Shown piece after piece: positions 26,682 to 34,333 of a stretch of DNA of 48,324 nucleotides (position 1 is the stretch's first letter; every line of letters starts with the position of its first letter). This DNA is from a virus. The DNA is taken from IMG/VR virus record IMGVR_UViG_3300034102_000629, positions 1-48,324 of that record. The stretch is one strand, 5' to 3'. The notes beneath the pieces are model-generated. The model searched no databases, was not told where the DNA came from, and saw only the letters and a program-made list of their open reading frames with translations. The translations under genes and the position numbers were made by a program.

Positions 26682-26722
26682 TAAACTAAATAACTAAAAA
26701 CTAAAACTAAATAAACTAAAAC
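26682..26722. repeat. AACTAAA repeat tract at the convergence point
   Basis: Tandem imperfect copies of AACTAAA/AAACTAAATA lie between the terminator and the stop of the last minus-strand gene. The tract shares CTAAATAAACTAAAACT with the tract before the 51-aa gene at 603-639. On plus it ends at an ATG followed by only nine codons; on minus it is a T-rich 3' untranslated stretch. Confidence 0.6.
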
Positions 26723-26727
26723 TATGA

Positions 26728-27072
26728 TTACATCGCTTGTGGTCCTCCTGTAGCAGCTAAGAAAGCAAGAACTTCTTCTTTCACTTTCAGCTCTACTACG
26801 ATTGGCTCACTTGTGATTTCAAATTTAGTGATTTTTACTGGAACTTTTTGCTTAGTTGCAGGATCAATTTTGTATTGATAGTCTACAGGGTTAAGTTTAT
26901 CAGCGTTACCTTCTAAGACAACGGCTAAACCATTCTCTGTAGGGTAAGTCATAAGAACCTTGTGGATGTTAAAAGAGAAACCTTTCTTGATGATCAATTC
27001 CATCTCTTCACCGTTCTCTACTTTTTCTTTTTCTGTGTAATAGAATAACATATTTGTCTTTTTAATTACCAA
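26728..27072 (-). CDS. Unknown protein (114 aa), end of the replication operon
   Basis: Soluble 114-aa protein with alternating beta-strand patterns (VEELKVKEEVLAFLAATGG-like C-terminal part) and no recognised domain. It starts MVIKKTNMLFYY; the MLFYYTEKEK Met (residue 8) is an alternative start. It overlaps the GroES-like gene by seven bases, so the two are probably co-translated. It is the last gene before the shared terminator. Function unknown. Confidence 0.65.
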   Translation of the reverse strand: MVIKKTNMLFYYTEKEKVENGEEMELIIKKGFSFNIHKVLMTYPTENGLAVVLEGNADKLNPVDYQYKIDPATKQKVPVKITKFEITSEPIVVELKVKEEVLAFLAATGGPQAM

Positions 27073-27347
27073 ACGATAGCAATGTCTCGATCACTTACCA
27101 TGATCTTTTCTTCTCCTTCTACTTCAACTAACTCTGCTGATTGAAGGTACATGATGTTTACATAAACGAAGTCTCCTACTTTTACGTTGGTTACTTCTTC
27201 TCCGAGAGCGTATACTTCTAAACGCTTAAGGTTAGCCAACTCTTTCATGTTCAACTCTTCTTCCATCTCTGGTGTAAGTTGAATGAGTCTTTCTTCTCTC
27301 TTAGGACGCTTGAGTAATACTCGGTGTCCTTTTACTGTGATTGCCAT
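27066..27347 (-). CDS. GroES-like co-chaperonin (93 aa)
   Basis: Length and pattern match the Cpn10/GroES fold: an N-terminal strand VKGHRVLLKR, a central mobile-loop-like charged segment, then VGDFVYVNI and the end VSDRDIAIVW, which mirrors the GD.V.. and ..D.(I/L)A.(I/V) features of GroES. Phages such as T4 encode a GroES substitute (gp31) that lets host GroEL enclose their capsid protein. Here it lies at the end of the early block with no GroEL nearby. Similarity is by pattern only and a different small beta-barrel protein is possible. Confidence 0.55.
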   Translation of the reverse strand: MAITVKGHRVLLKRPKREERLIQLTPEMEEELNMKELANLKRLEVYALGEEVTNVKVGDFVYVNIMYLQSAELVEVEGEEKIMVSDRDIAIVW

Positions 27348-27353
27348 ATTGTT

Positions 27354-27794
27354 TTAATTTGTTTTTGCTTTGATTACATCTAGACCTGCTGCTATTAATA
27401 GTTCTAATCCTGTTCTATTTCTATAATCTTCTAGATATACAAATGTAGTGATTCCACTTTGAATAATCAACTTAGCACAATGCACACAGCATGCATGAGT
27501 ACAGTACATAACGGCTCCTTCTGTACTGATAGGACTCTTGCATGCTTTAGTAATTGCATTGGATTCTGAGTGGAGTACGTATTCAAAGGTTATATCATTT
27601 TCTTCACATACATTTGGAAACCCTGAAGGAGTTCCATTATACCCAAAAGAGATAATGTTTCCGTTCTTTACGATTAAAGATCCTACCTGGAGTCTCTTAC
27701 AGTAAGATTCTTGAGCAATTCTTACAGCTAAATCTAAGTAAAGTTCAGACTTATCAGTCTTAGGCATGTTATATATGATAGGTATTTTATACAT
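27354..27794 (-). CDS. Deoxycytidylate (dCMP) deaminase (146 aa)
   Basis: Zinc-dependent cytidine deaminase fold. The catalytic HSE (residues 75-77) replaces the usual HAE, and THACCVHCAK (99-108) supplies C103 and C106 as zinc ligands, with Cys where the family usually has Pro (THSPCxxCA). GYNGTPSGFPN at 51-61 is the typical substrate loop of dCMP deaminases. It makes dUMP from dCMP, feeding the thymidylate synthase encoded 19 kb away on the same strand. The second Met (residue 10, MPKTDKSELY) is a plausible alternative start. Its 3' end is six bases before the GroES-like gene. Confidence 0.85.
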   Translation of the reverse strand: MYKIPIIYNMPKTDKSELYLDLAVRIAQESYCKRLQVGSLIVKNGNIISFGYNGTPSGFPNVCEENDITFEYVLHSESNAITKACKSPISTEGAVMYCTHACCVHCAKLIIQSGITTFVYLEDYRNRTGLELLIAAGLDVIKAKTN

Positions 27795-28242
27795 TATTGT
27801 TTATTAAAAATTGTTCAGGTGGTACAAATCTACAAAGTTCTCTTGGTACTTCATAAAAATCTTCCCAACCTTTTCTACCATCTTTAGTTATATACTTTTG
27901 TACTTTATGTTCGTATCTAAAAATTACATCAGAAGGTGCCCATATAGCTCCACCATTCCTATTACTAATTATAAAATATATAAACCAGTTCTTCTCAGCA
28001 AACTTTCGCTTACGAGAAAGAAATGATACTGTTTTATAAAAAGCTTCAGGAGTAGTAATACTTATGTCTTTTTTCATTTCTGCCTCAAACAGATATCTAT
28101 TACCATCCTTATAGGCTAGTATGTCTATATTAAAGTCTTCTTCTTTAGATTCTATTTCATAACCTTTACTACTTAGAAAATCAGAAAGGAGTTTTATTCC
28201 TTTCTGATTATAAGTATTGTATGATTCTTGTATAAACGGCAC
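27787..28242 (-). CDS. Small PD-(D/E)XK-type nuclease-like protein (151 aa)
   Basis: Residues 37-57 read FNIDILAYKDG then YLFEAEMKK, with D40 and E55-x-K57 as the likely catalytic set of the restriction-endonuclease-like fold; the helix before it (GIKLLSDFLSSKGYEIE) is the expected first helix. The rest of the core is beta-strand then a basic helix. Such small nucleases act in phage recombination or Holliday-junction resolution, or on host DNA; the exact role is unclear. The C-terminus has VPRELCRF, echoed by IPKEIFRF in the neighbour upstream. It overlaps the dCMP deaminase gene by eight bases. Confidence 0.6.
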   Translation of the reverse strand: MPFIQESYNTYNQKGIKLLSDFLSSKGYEIESKEEDFNIDILAYKDGNRYLFEAEMKKDISITTPEAFYKTVSFLSRKRKFAEKNWFIYFIISNRNGGAIWAPSDVIFRYEHKVQKYITKDGRKGWEDFYEVPRELCRFVPPEQFLINNNV

Positions 28243-28700
28243 TAAGATAAACTGAGTTCAAATCTAAAGATTTCTTTTGGAATATCTACAACTACGTCTT
28301 TAAAATTTATATCACGATGTAAAAGAGATTTATAATCTTTGGACATGTCATTAAACCTACCTTGCTTAAATAATTCAATGTCTCTATGATATAAAGAACT
28401 AGGTCTAAAGACATACATAACCATGTTATCTACTTCATAATAGTCGTAGAAAGAGTCAAATCCTGTAATTTTAGTTTCAAACATCTCAAAAGCATCTTTG
28501 TCTGTAGGCTTAAACAGAAAGAACAAACAGTTAGTGTACTTACTTTTATACCCGTAATCATCTATGTAAACATTAACTAACCCAAAGTTAGCAAGTAAAC
28601 GAGCAGCATTAGCCCCTGATGTAAATATCATGGGGCTAAGGAACTTTGTGGTATTGTTTGTAGTATCTGAGTACACTTTACACAATTCTAAGTCCGTCAT
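28242..28700 (-). CDS. Unknown protein (152 aa)
   Basis: Soluble protein with many aromatic residues (DSFYDYYEVDN, YMVYVFRP-like middle) and no recognised catalytic motif. It shares one base with the next gene (stop/start overlap) and overlaps the RecB-like exonuclease gene upstream by 23 bases, so the three are tightly coupled. Its end (DIPKEIFRFEL) resembles the end of the nuclease-like protein next door (VPRELCRF), hinting at a shared docking tail. Function unknown. Confidence 0.6.
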   Translation of the reverse strand: MTDLELCKVYSDTTNNTTKFLSPMIFTSGANAARLLANFGLVNVYIDDYGYKSKYTNCLFFLFKPTDKDAFEMFETKITGFDSFYDYYEVDNMVMYVFRPSSLYHRDIELFKQGRFNDMSKDYKSLLHRDINFKDVVVDIPKEIFRFELSLS

Positions 28701-29646
28701 TCCAGTAGTCCTCCATTGTATATGCCCACATATCGTTTTCTGAGTGCCATTTTAAGCGTTGAATTGCTTGGTGGAACCCTTCATACTCCTTACCTAAGTA
28801 AGTGCCTCCCATCTTTCCTAAATCCATTAGCTTGTCTGACATCTCATAGATCAAAGGACTGCCTGGATACTTCTGACTTTCTACGATAAATCTAAAGTTA
28901 TGTATAGTCAAGTTCTCTCCGTAGATACTTAGGTCTGTTTGTTTAAGAGCTTCTGTGTAAAAGGCTGCTTGGAAATCATACCTGTGCTTAAGCAACATCT
29001 CTATCCAGTAGTTTAAAGAAGTTGTGGTTGTTTTGAGATCAATAGGATATAGGATGTTGTTTACTGTGTCAACTACCACTAAATCCAAAAGACCCTTACA
29101 AGCAACTCCTTCGTATTCAAACTGAAGAGACTGTTGAGTAAATACTTTAAACTGTGAATTCCCTACTACATACTTAGAAGTAAAGGGACTCATCTTAAGA
29201 GTGTTTGCTACGTTCTGAATGGTTGCATACTGAATAGGACTTACTACTTTCTTTCCTTCCCCAGCAATCAAGTCATCATAATAGGCTTTACCCTCTTTCT
29301 CGAATCTCTCTCTCACCTTAGCAAGAGTATCACGCTTAAATCCTGCTAATTCGTAGGCTATGTTTTCTGCCATAGTATCATTACGATTAGCAAATAGATG
29401 CCATACAAAGTCTCCCATCTGTCCTGTAGGTCTTTCTACAGTACTAAAATAGAATTGCTCCATGAATACATCTTCTCCTTGAGTTAATAATAAATCTACT
29501 CCATCACCTATAACTGTTACTTCTGCTGGTTCATCCATGTCAGAATTAGGATCGTAGTTAATATAAAGGTTAGGGTGTAAAAGTATTTTCTTTAGCCTAC
29601 TCTGGCTTTGTGCTGTGTTGGATAAATAATCCTCGTCTAAAATCAT
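28678..29646 (-). CDS. RecB/Cas4-like PD-(D/E)XK exonuclease (322 aa)
   Basis: Core motif: GLLDLVVVD (D188) then YPIDLKTT (D203, K205), followed by the RecB-family helix with Q226 and Y230 (FQAAFYTEAL). This is the nuclease domain of RecB, Cas4 and lambda-type exonucleases, and crAss-like phages commonly carry one in the replication block. It probably resects or processes phage DNA during replication and recombination with the Sak4-like ATPase and SSB also present here. The N-terminal 130 residues are helical. The start overlaps the stop of the 58-aa gene as ATGA. Confidence 0.85.
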   Translation of the reverse strand: MILDEDYLSNTAQSQSRLKKILLHPNLYINYDPNSDMDEPAEVTVIGDGVDLLLTQGEDVFMEQFYFSTVERPTGQMGDFVWHLFANRNDTMAENIAYELAGFKRDTLAKVRERFEKEGKAYYDDLIAGEGKKVVSPIQYATIQNVANTLKMSPFTSKYVVGNSQFKVFTQQSLQFEYEGVACKGLLDLVVVDTVNNILYPIDLKTTTTSLNYWIEMLLKHRYDFQAAFYTEALKQTDLSIYGENLTIHNFRFIVESQKYPGSPLIYEMSDKLMDLGKMGGTYLGKEYEGFHQAIQRLKWHSENDMWAYTMEDYWNDGLRIV

Positions 29647-29819
29647 TGCTTCGTAAATTTAATAGTTAGTGTAAACCATAAGAACCCTAAATGAATACTA
29701 AACCTCTCTCTAGAGTTAGTGCGACTAAAAGTTAATATGGGTAAAGGATAGAAGAACCAATAAGGATAATTCCTTTGGCCTTTGGTTAGTTTGGAAAAGT
29801 TACTTACTTGGATCTTCAT
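29643..29819 (-). CDS. Small basic aromatic protein (58 aa)
   Basis: A 58-codon frame runs from ATG at 29819 to TGA at 29643-29645. The start lies inside the 3' end of the MazZ-like gene and the stop overlaps the next ATG as ATGA, the coupling common in this operon, which supports translation across what would otherwise be a 153-base gap. The product starts MKIQVSNFSKLTKGQ and has a Trp/Phe/Tyr-rich, basic C-terminal half (HLGFLWFTLTIKFTKQ). A short hydrophobic patch could touch membrane. No family known. Confidence 0.55.
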   Translation of the reverse strand: MKIQVSNFSKLTKGQRNYPYWFFYPLPILTFSRTNSRERFSIHLGFLWFTLTIKFTKQ

Positions 29820-30159
29820 GGGTCAAATCATTAAACTCAGGCTTCTCCCTTAAGATATAGGCAATAAACATAGCATTACATTGTATGTGTCCTATATGGT
29901 GGATAAGAGATTCTTTGTCGTGAGACTCTCCTGATAACAAACTAAAAGTATGTCTCAACATACTCTCTAATACTTCGCTAGCTGGCATTCCTTTCTTCCA
30001 ATTATCTTTAGCGTATTTCTTAGCTCCGAACTCTAGTACTTCTACCATAGGTTCTAAAGACTTAAAATCTACTAAAGACCACTGAGCCTTACCTTTGTTG
30101 TAGCGTAGTGCTTGACTACCCTCATTATAGTCTTCCATAGCAGGAAAATCGTTAGCCAT
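29800..30159 (-). CDS. MazZ-like dATP/dGTP diphosphohydrolase (119 aa)
   Basis: Matches the DUF5664 / MazZ-type pattern: RYNKGKAQWSLV at 19-30, FGAKKYAKDNWKKGM at 44-58, MLRHTFSLLSGE at 67-78, then DKESLIHHIGH. Family members are small all-alpha, MazG-related pyrophosphohydrolases; the cyanophage S-2L enzyme removes pyrophosphate from dGTP/dATP to supply substrate for 2-aminoadenine (Z) genomes, while others seem to act in dNTP pool control. No PurZ or DatZ gene is in this window. The gene lies three bases after the 90-aa gene in the operon. Confidence 0.8.
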   Translation of the reverse strand: MANDFPAMEDYNEGSQALRYNKGKAQWSLVDFKSLEPMVEVLEFGAKKYAKDNWKKGMPASEVLESMLRHTFSLLSGESHDKESLIHHIGHIQCNAMFIAYILREKPEFNDLTHEDPSK

Positions 30160-30161
30160 AG

Positions 30162-30434
30162 TTAACGTTTTAAGGCACCTGTAGTAGTTTTAGAAATAGG
30201 ATAAGCAGGAACTACTGTAAGAATAACTCTTCCAAATTTCATAGGAAGAACATTAGTTACAATAGACATTACTTCATTACAGTTTACTATAGTTCCTAAT
30301 TGGATAGTTTGACTGTACTCATCTCCATAATAGGTGACCATGTTTTCTCCATAAGCGTAGGAGTGTGCGACATCAGGGGAGCCAACAGCTTCCACTTTGT
30401 CTGATTCTGTGCGGGGTTCTATAATATATAACAT
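30162..30434 (-). CDS. Unknown protein (90 aa)
   Basis: Small protein with a beta-rich pattern in the second half (MKFGRVILTVVPAYPISK) and a basic end. No domain recognised and no membrane segment. It sits between the NinB-position gene and the MazZ-like gene with gaps of five and two bases, so it belongs to the same operon. Function unknown. Confidence 0.6.
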   Translation of the reverse strand: MLYIIEPRTESDKVEAVGSPDVAHSYAYGENMVTYYGDEYSQTIQLGTIVNCNEVMSIVTNVLPMKFGRVILTVVPAYPISKTTTGALKR

Positions 30435-30439
30435 AATTT

Positions 30440-30877
30440 TTAGTCTAGTTCTGGTACTTCCACTCCCAGGATTTCTCTTGCAAATAAAATCACATCTTGT
30501 ATAAACTTATGTACTTCGTCTTTCTTACCGTTAGATAAAGAGAGAGGAGTTTTAATAAACTGTCCTTGGAACATAGTCTCTTCGTAGAAGTACTTGTCTT
30601 TAAGGAATGTTACTACGTCCTCTTTGCTATATACTTCCCCTGTAAGCGACTCAAAGCCTGCTTTTACTATAGGTACTAGGGTACTATAGAAATAAGCTAA
30701 CTGAGGGTTTGTTTTCTTAGAATCTATTCTAGTAATACAAACTTCTACATCTATACTCGGATCTTGTTTCATAAGTTCTTTAAAGTATGATTGCATTAAC
30801 TCTTTATCTCCCTTAAGATAAACGTTACCATCTATATTAAGGGAAAGAGTTGCAGGTATGTAAACTCTATTTATCAT
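30440..30877 (-). CDS. Unknown protein, possibly recombination accessory (145 aa)
   Basis: Contains SKKTNPQLAYFYSTLVP around residues 53-70, an arrangement (K.xxxQxxYxxxxxP) that I associate with NinB-like recombination accessory proteins and several phage proteins annotated only as hypothetical. The N-terminus is beta-rich and the C-terminus helical. The link to NinB is weak and from memory; the genomic setting, in the same operon as a NinG-like gene and a PolA polymerase, is compatible. It overlaps the upstream gene by 11 bases. Confidence 0.6.
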   Translation of the reverse strand: MINRVYIPATLSLNIDGNVYLKGDKELMQSYFKELMKQDPSIDVEVCITRIDSKKTNPQLAYFYSTLVPIVKAGFESLTGEVYSKEDVVTFLKDKYFYEETMFQGQFIKTPLSLSNGKKDEVHKFIQDVILFAREILGVEVPELD

Positions 30878-31127
30878 TAGTTCTCTTTTCTATTTCTTCC
30901 AAAAGCAAAAATGCCAACTCTTCGTCTTCTTCTATCTGGTTACTTACGTTTCTCTTCTGCAAATATCCGTCTAAAATTTTAATAAAGTAAGCATTTTTTG
31001 CTTTTGCTTCGTTAATTGCTTTTCGTAAATCGTCATTAACAAAATCACGGATAAACTGATACTGTGTGTTAACTGCTCTAGCAAGGAGATAAGTTCTTCT
31101 TACCTCCTTTATCTGTTCATCTGTCAT
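30867..31127 (-). CDS. Small helical protein (86 aa)
   Basis: Charged helical protein rich in Arg, Lys, Glu and Asn with probable coiled-coil segments at both ends. No family recognised. It shares an ATGA overlap with the 125-aa gene upstream and an 11-base overlap with the gene downstream. Function unknown. Confidence 0.6.
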   Translation of the reverse strand: MTDEQIKEVRRTYLLARAVNTQYQFIRDFVNDDLRKAINEAKAKNAYFIKILDGYLQKRNVSNQIEEDEELAFLLLEEIEKRTNDK

Positions 31128-31501
31128 TCTTCTGCTTTTCTGCCTGGCTTCTTACGAGTCCTAGTTATAGGCTCTGTAACCTCTAAGTCAAGATTTGATA
31201 ACTCCTCTTTAGTATAAATAATACTATATCCTTCTATTTCAGCCATCTTTCGATTATCTTGATAACATTTGTAGAGTTCAGGAGTATATCTTTCTGCGCA
31301 TCTCATTAAGTCAAGATAGTGAGCATAATGTAAACGTCTTTTTATCTCGCCAGTCAGTAACTTAATAATAAAAGTTTTCGGATAGTACTTACCAGCATCT
31401 ATTAGGTCAATCTGTTTGCCGTCTATTATTAAGTAGTCCGCAAAGTATTTACCTTTTATACTATGCTTTAAGACTTCTTCGTTCTTTTTGTTCTTTTTCA
31501 T
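31124..31501 (-). CDS. Unknown basic protein (125 aa)
   Basis: Both termini are strongly basic (MKKNKKNEE... and ...RTRKKPGRKAEE). The centre is helical with several aromatic residues (RRLHYAHYLDLMRCAERYTPEL is the core region, residues about 56-76). The KKPGRK element resembles an AT-hook-like or nucleic-acid-binding tail. It follows the 48-aa gene by two bases. No known family. Confidence 0.6.
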   Translation of the reverse strand: MKKNKKNEEVLKHSIKGKYFADYLIIDGKQIDLIDAGKYYPKTFIIKLLTGEIKRRLHYAHYLDLMRCAERYTPELYKCYQDNRKMAEIEGYSIIYTKEELSNLDLEVTEPITRTRKKPGRKAEE

Positions 31502-31503
31502 GG

Positions 31504-31650
31504 CTATTTTTTCTTAAGAGATTTAATAATCATTCTAATCTGTTGACCTTCAAGTCTCAATTTATGAATTTTTTTATCTATGGTAACCAATCTTTGGTGT
31601 AAATACTCTGGGGTTAACTCTCTTAGTTTTAAAATTTCTTCTTGTTTCAT
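31504..31650 (-). CDS. Tiny helical protein (48 aa)
   Basis: A 48-codon frame fills the gap between the DNA polymerase stop (31653) and the 125-aa gene (31501) almost exactly, running ATG at 31650 to TAG at 31504-31506. The product, starting MKQEEILKLRELTPEY, is a charged amphipathic helix with a basic end, a likely coiled coil. The exact packing between neighbours is the main support. Function unknown; it might bind the polymerase or another partner. Confidence 0.55.
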   Translation of the reverse strand: MKQEEILKLRELTPEYLHQRLVTIDKKIHKLRLEGQQIRMIIKSLKKK

Positions 31651-31652
31651 AA

Positions 31653-33623
31653 TTACTTTTTCCAAAATTTTTCTATGCAAGGATCTGCTTTGAGAGGAAC
31701 TCTCTTACAAAACTTAGCACCTGCATCTACCATTGCTTTTTCTAATTGTGCAGCAGCCTGTTGCGCAATTTCCTCAGGTGTTTCTATTAATATCTCATCG
31801 TGTATTATATTGACTATCAATACTTTAAACAATAAGTTATTAGGTACTAGATACTTAGTCCAGAAATACACACAAGCTAACTTAGTAATCTCTGCTGATT
31901 CACCTTGGATAGGATAGTTCAAAGACATGCGTTCAATGTCTCCACGCTTTCTAAAGAATTGGCTTACCTTCTCTTTCATTTCTCTAGCCGTAGGTGTGTT
32001 TGCATTCTTCATCTGTTTATACCTGTCCCAGAAATCTTTGTTCATCTCGTTCTTAAGTTTAGAAAACTCATCGTAGTAATCTACGTAAGACTTTTTACCT
32101 GTTACGGGTGAGATAAGAACATAGCCATTCTCTACACCAAACTTCTTTGCTTCAGTAAAGTAAGCTGCTAATCCTGGGAAGGCTCTAAAGTATGCATCAT
32201 AGATAGACTGACCTTGTTCTACATTTAGTCCTAGTTGATCTGCAATACCAATACCTGATCCACCGTAGTTAATAGCAAAGCCTGCAACCTTAGCTGATTG
32301 ACGCTTATCCTTGTGTTTTTTTTTGATGTCATTAAGATCCATACCATCTAACTCAGGATACATCTTGCTCGCAATAAAGCTGTGCATATCACCCAAGTCA
32401 TTATCATAGAACTCTAAGAGGTTTTTATCTAGACACTTGTTAACTAATACAATTTGTTCTTGACCTGTATAGTCACAACCTACTAGAGTGTTTCCTTCTG
32501 ATGCTACAAAGCAAGATCGAGTTTCTTGGTCTGAGGGAATGTTCTGAAAGTTAAAGTTCTTTACGTCTCCTGATTTACCACCACTAGATAAGCGTCCTGT
32601 GTTCATCAACTGCTTAAACTGTGTGTGGATTCTTCCGCTTACTGGATTAATTTGGTCTATCCAGTTCTGTCCGTAAGTACCTATGTCTTTTTGAGCTCCT
32701 TTAAACTTTAAATAAAGCTCAATAATGGGGTATTTTGAGCTGTATTTTACTAGATGATTAGCTTCAATGGTGTCTTTAGTCTTTCCTTTCTCTACTACTT
32801 TAGTGTTTACACCTAGTGCCTGAAAGAACTCCACAACTTGTGAAGGTGAGTTCCAATTCACATTAACCTTAGTCGAAGAAGAGAAGAGGTCAAGTTGAGA
32901 GTCGATAAACTTTTCCATCTTATTATCTAGGATGAATTGGTTTAACTGTGCTTCAGCTTCATCTGCTATGGCTTGTACTTTGTTTATCTTAGCTGTCCAT
33001 TGCTCTACGTCTAGTTTCATTCCTGAATACTCGATGTAGGCTAGTACTAATACAAACTTATTGTCCAAATCAATGGACACTGAGGTACCATCTGCTAGCT
33101 GTAAGAATTCTTGTTTGTCCTTTAATTCGTGTAGATACTTTACGTCATACGCAGAGTACTTTACGAAACCTTCAGTAAGTCTACCTGTAATATTTAGTCG
33201 CTCTTCTTTGCTTAGTATGATTCCACAATGACGTAGTACACAAGCAGCAAGTGAGCATCTATGGCTTTCTATACCTAGGCGAGATGTTTTTTCTCCTAAG
33301 AAGGTATCGTATACCTTTGTTGGAATTACCCTATAATGATAAAGGAATCTTAGGTCAAACTTTAAGTTATGACCAATAAGACCCTTAGTCTCTAATAACT
33401 CTTTGTATTCGTTGATGTCAATCGTAGTTAAGTCTATTACGTATTGAACATCGTTATCTCCTAACTGAAGAGTATACAGTTTAGTAGTGTAAGGATCGAA
33501 ACCTGAGGTCTCTGTGTCCAAACCTATCCACTCTAACTTGTTTAAGTATTCGAGGGACTCTTGTACTGTAGTAAGGGTAATGTCGGGTAAGGAGATATCT
33601 TGTTTGGTAACTAGATATATCAT
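31653..33623 (-). CDS. DNA polymerase, family A, with 3'-5' exonuclease (656 aa)
   Basis: The exonuclease domain has Exo I DTE (D36, E38), Exo II NLKFD (D90) and Exo III YSAYD (Y156, D160). The polymerase domain has motif A CDYTGQEQ (D384), motif B RQSAKVAGFAINYGG (R441, K445, F449, Y453) and motif C HDE (608-610). F449 at the position of E. coli Pol I F762 predicts discrimination against dideoxynucleotides. There is no 5'-3' exonuclease domain, as in replicative phage PolA enzymes. It shares an ATGA overlap with the NinG-like gene upstream. This is the replicative polymerase of the phage. Confidence 0.95.
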   Translation of the reverse strand: MIYLVTKQDISLPDITLTTVQESLEYLNKLEWIGLDTETSGFDPYTTKLYTLQLGDNDVQYVIDLTTIDINEYKELLETKGLIGHNLKFDLRFLYHYRVIPTKVYDTFLGEKTSRLGIESHRCSLAACVLRHCGIILSKEERLNITGRLTEGFVKYSAYDVKYLHELKDKQEFLQLADGTSVSIDLDNKFVLVLAYIEYSGMKLDVEQWTAKINKVQAIADEAEAQLNQFILDNKMEKFIDSQLDLFSSSTKVNVNWNSPSQVVEFFQALGVNTKVVEKGKTKDTIEANHLVKYSSKYPIIELYLKFKGAQKDIGTYGQNWIDQINPVSGRIHTQFKQLMNTGRLSSGGKSGDVKNFNFQNIPSDQETRSCFVASEGNTLVGCDYTGQEQIVLVNKCLDKNLLEFYDNDLGDMHSFIASKMYPELDGMDLNDIKKKHKDKRQSAKVAGFAINYGGSGIGIADQLGLNVEQGQSIYDAYFRAFPGLAAYFTEAKKFGVENGYVLISPVTGKKSYVDYYDEFSKLKNEMNKDFWDRYKQMKNANTPTAREMKEKVSQFFRKRGDIERMSLNYPIQGESAEITKLACVYFWTKYLVPNNLLFKVLIVNIIHDEILIETPEEIAQQAAAQLEKAMVDAGAKFCKRVPLKADPCIEKFWKK

Positions 33624-34264
33624 TTTAAAATGGGTTCTACTATCTTGTTATAATCATTTAAAGCCTGTTTAAGCTTTTCATACTTCTGCTCTTGTGAGTA
33701 GTTGCCTTGTTCAATATCGGTAAGGCAGGTTCTGTACACATCGTAGATAAGCTTTCTATCGTGGTTACTTAACTTAAGAATCTTATTCGAAAGTTGTAGC
33801 ATGTCTTCTGTGGTATCTTCTCCCCATATCTTGTTTAAAGATTTACCTAAGTTCCATACGTGATGAGGGGTATAAAGATTGCACTTAGGACAAGCTGGTA
33901 ATAAGTTAGTTAAGTGATAACGAGTAGATACTTTAGTTCTACCTACAAAGTGAGCACATTGAAGTCCTTTAGGATCTAGAGTAATCTCACAAGCATGGCA
34001 CTTATTAACGTGTGCACCTCTTACTAACCATGATGTTATTTGATCTAACTTGGTTTGAGTAATAGTTTCTTGTTTGATCTTACGTTTAATTTCTTTGCGG
34101 ACTTTTTGCTTAGCTTTCTTTTCTTTTACTACACATCCTGCACAAAGTCTTTTAGTCTTGTTGGCGATAGCTTTTACTTTACCGCACTCAGAGCAAGGCT
34201 TCTGCAAGTCTCTTTCTTCGGGATTTCCTTTTACAGGAACTTTCTTGATTGTTCTCTTTAACAT
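33620..34264 (-). CDS. NinG/Rap-like zinc-finger HNH-type recombination protein (214 aa)
   Basis: Start set at ATG 34264 (MLKRTIKKVPV); the frame continues to a TTG at 34271-34273 that lies in the promoter box. An N-terminal CxxC...CxxC zinc pair (CSECGK and CAGC) and a basic linker are followed by CHACE, LQCAHFVGR and CPKCN, the arrangement of NinG (Rap), a structure-specific endonuclease that cuts branched recombination intermediates. The gene ends in an ATGA overlap with the DNA polymerase, so both come from the promoter at 34271-34278. It may resolve branches made in replication or annealing. Confidence 0.75.
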   Translation of the reverse strand: MLKRTIKKVPVKGNPEERDLQKPCSECGKVKAIANKTKRLCAGCVVKEKKAKQKVRKEIKRKIKQETITQTKLDQITSWLVRGAHVNKCHACEITLDPKGLQCAHFVGRTKVSTRYHLTNLLPACPKCNLYTPHHVWNLGKSLNKIWGEDTTEDMLQLSNKILKLSNHDRKLIYDVYRTCLTDIEQGNYSQEQKYEKLKQALNDYNKIVEPILK

Positions 34265-34270
34265 GGTGTA

Positions 34271-34278
34271 CAAATATA
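34271..34278 (-). promoter_or_regulatory. TATATTTG promoter motif for the NinG-polymerase operon
   Basis: The minus strand reads TATATTTG six bases before the ATG at 34264, just downstream of a terminator. Same octamer and same close spacing as before the RNA polymerase gene and the 73-aa gene, so a nearly leaderless transcript is predicted. Confidence 0.55.
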
Positions 34279-34290
34279 ACTAAAAGAAAA

Positions 34291-34307
34291 GGGGATCTGT
34301 TGACCCC
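34291..34307 (-). terminator. Terminator after the DUF932 gene
   Basis: On the minus strand a GGGG arm pairs with CCCC around a nine-base loop and is followed by TTTTCTTTT. A T-run also follows on the plus side (TCTTTTTT), so it could work in both directions. It separates the UDG-DUF932 unit from the NinG-polymerase unit. Confidence 0.7.
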
Positions 34308-34333
34308 CTAATCTTTTTTGGCATGCAAGAGAA

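Noticed and set aside
34265-34273. Upstream TTG start for the NinG-like gene
   Set aside because: It lies in the TATATTTG box; the ATG at 34264 is a better start.
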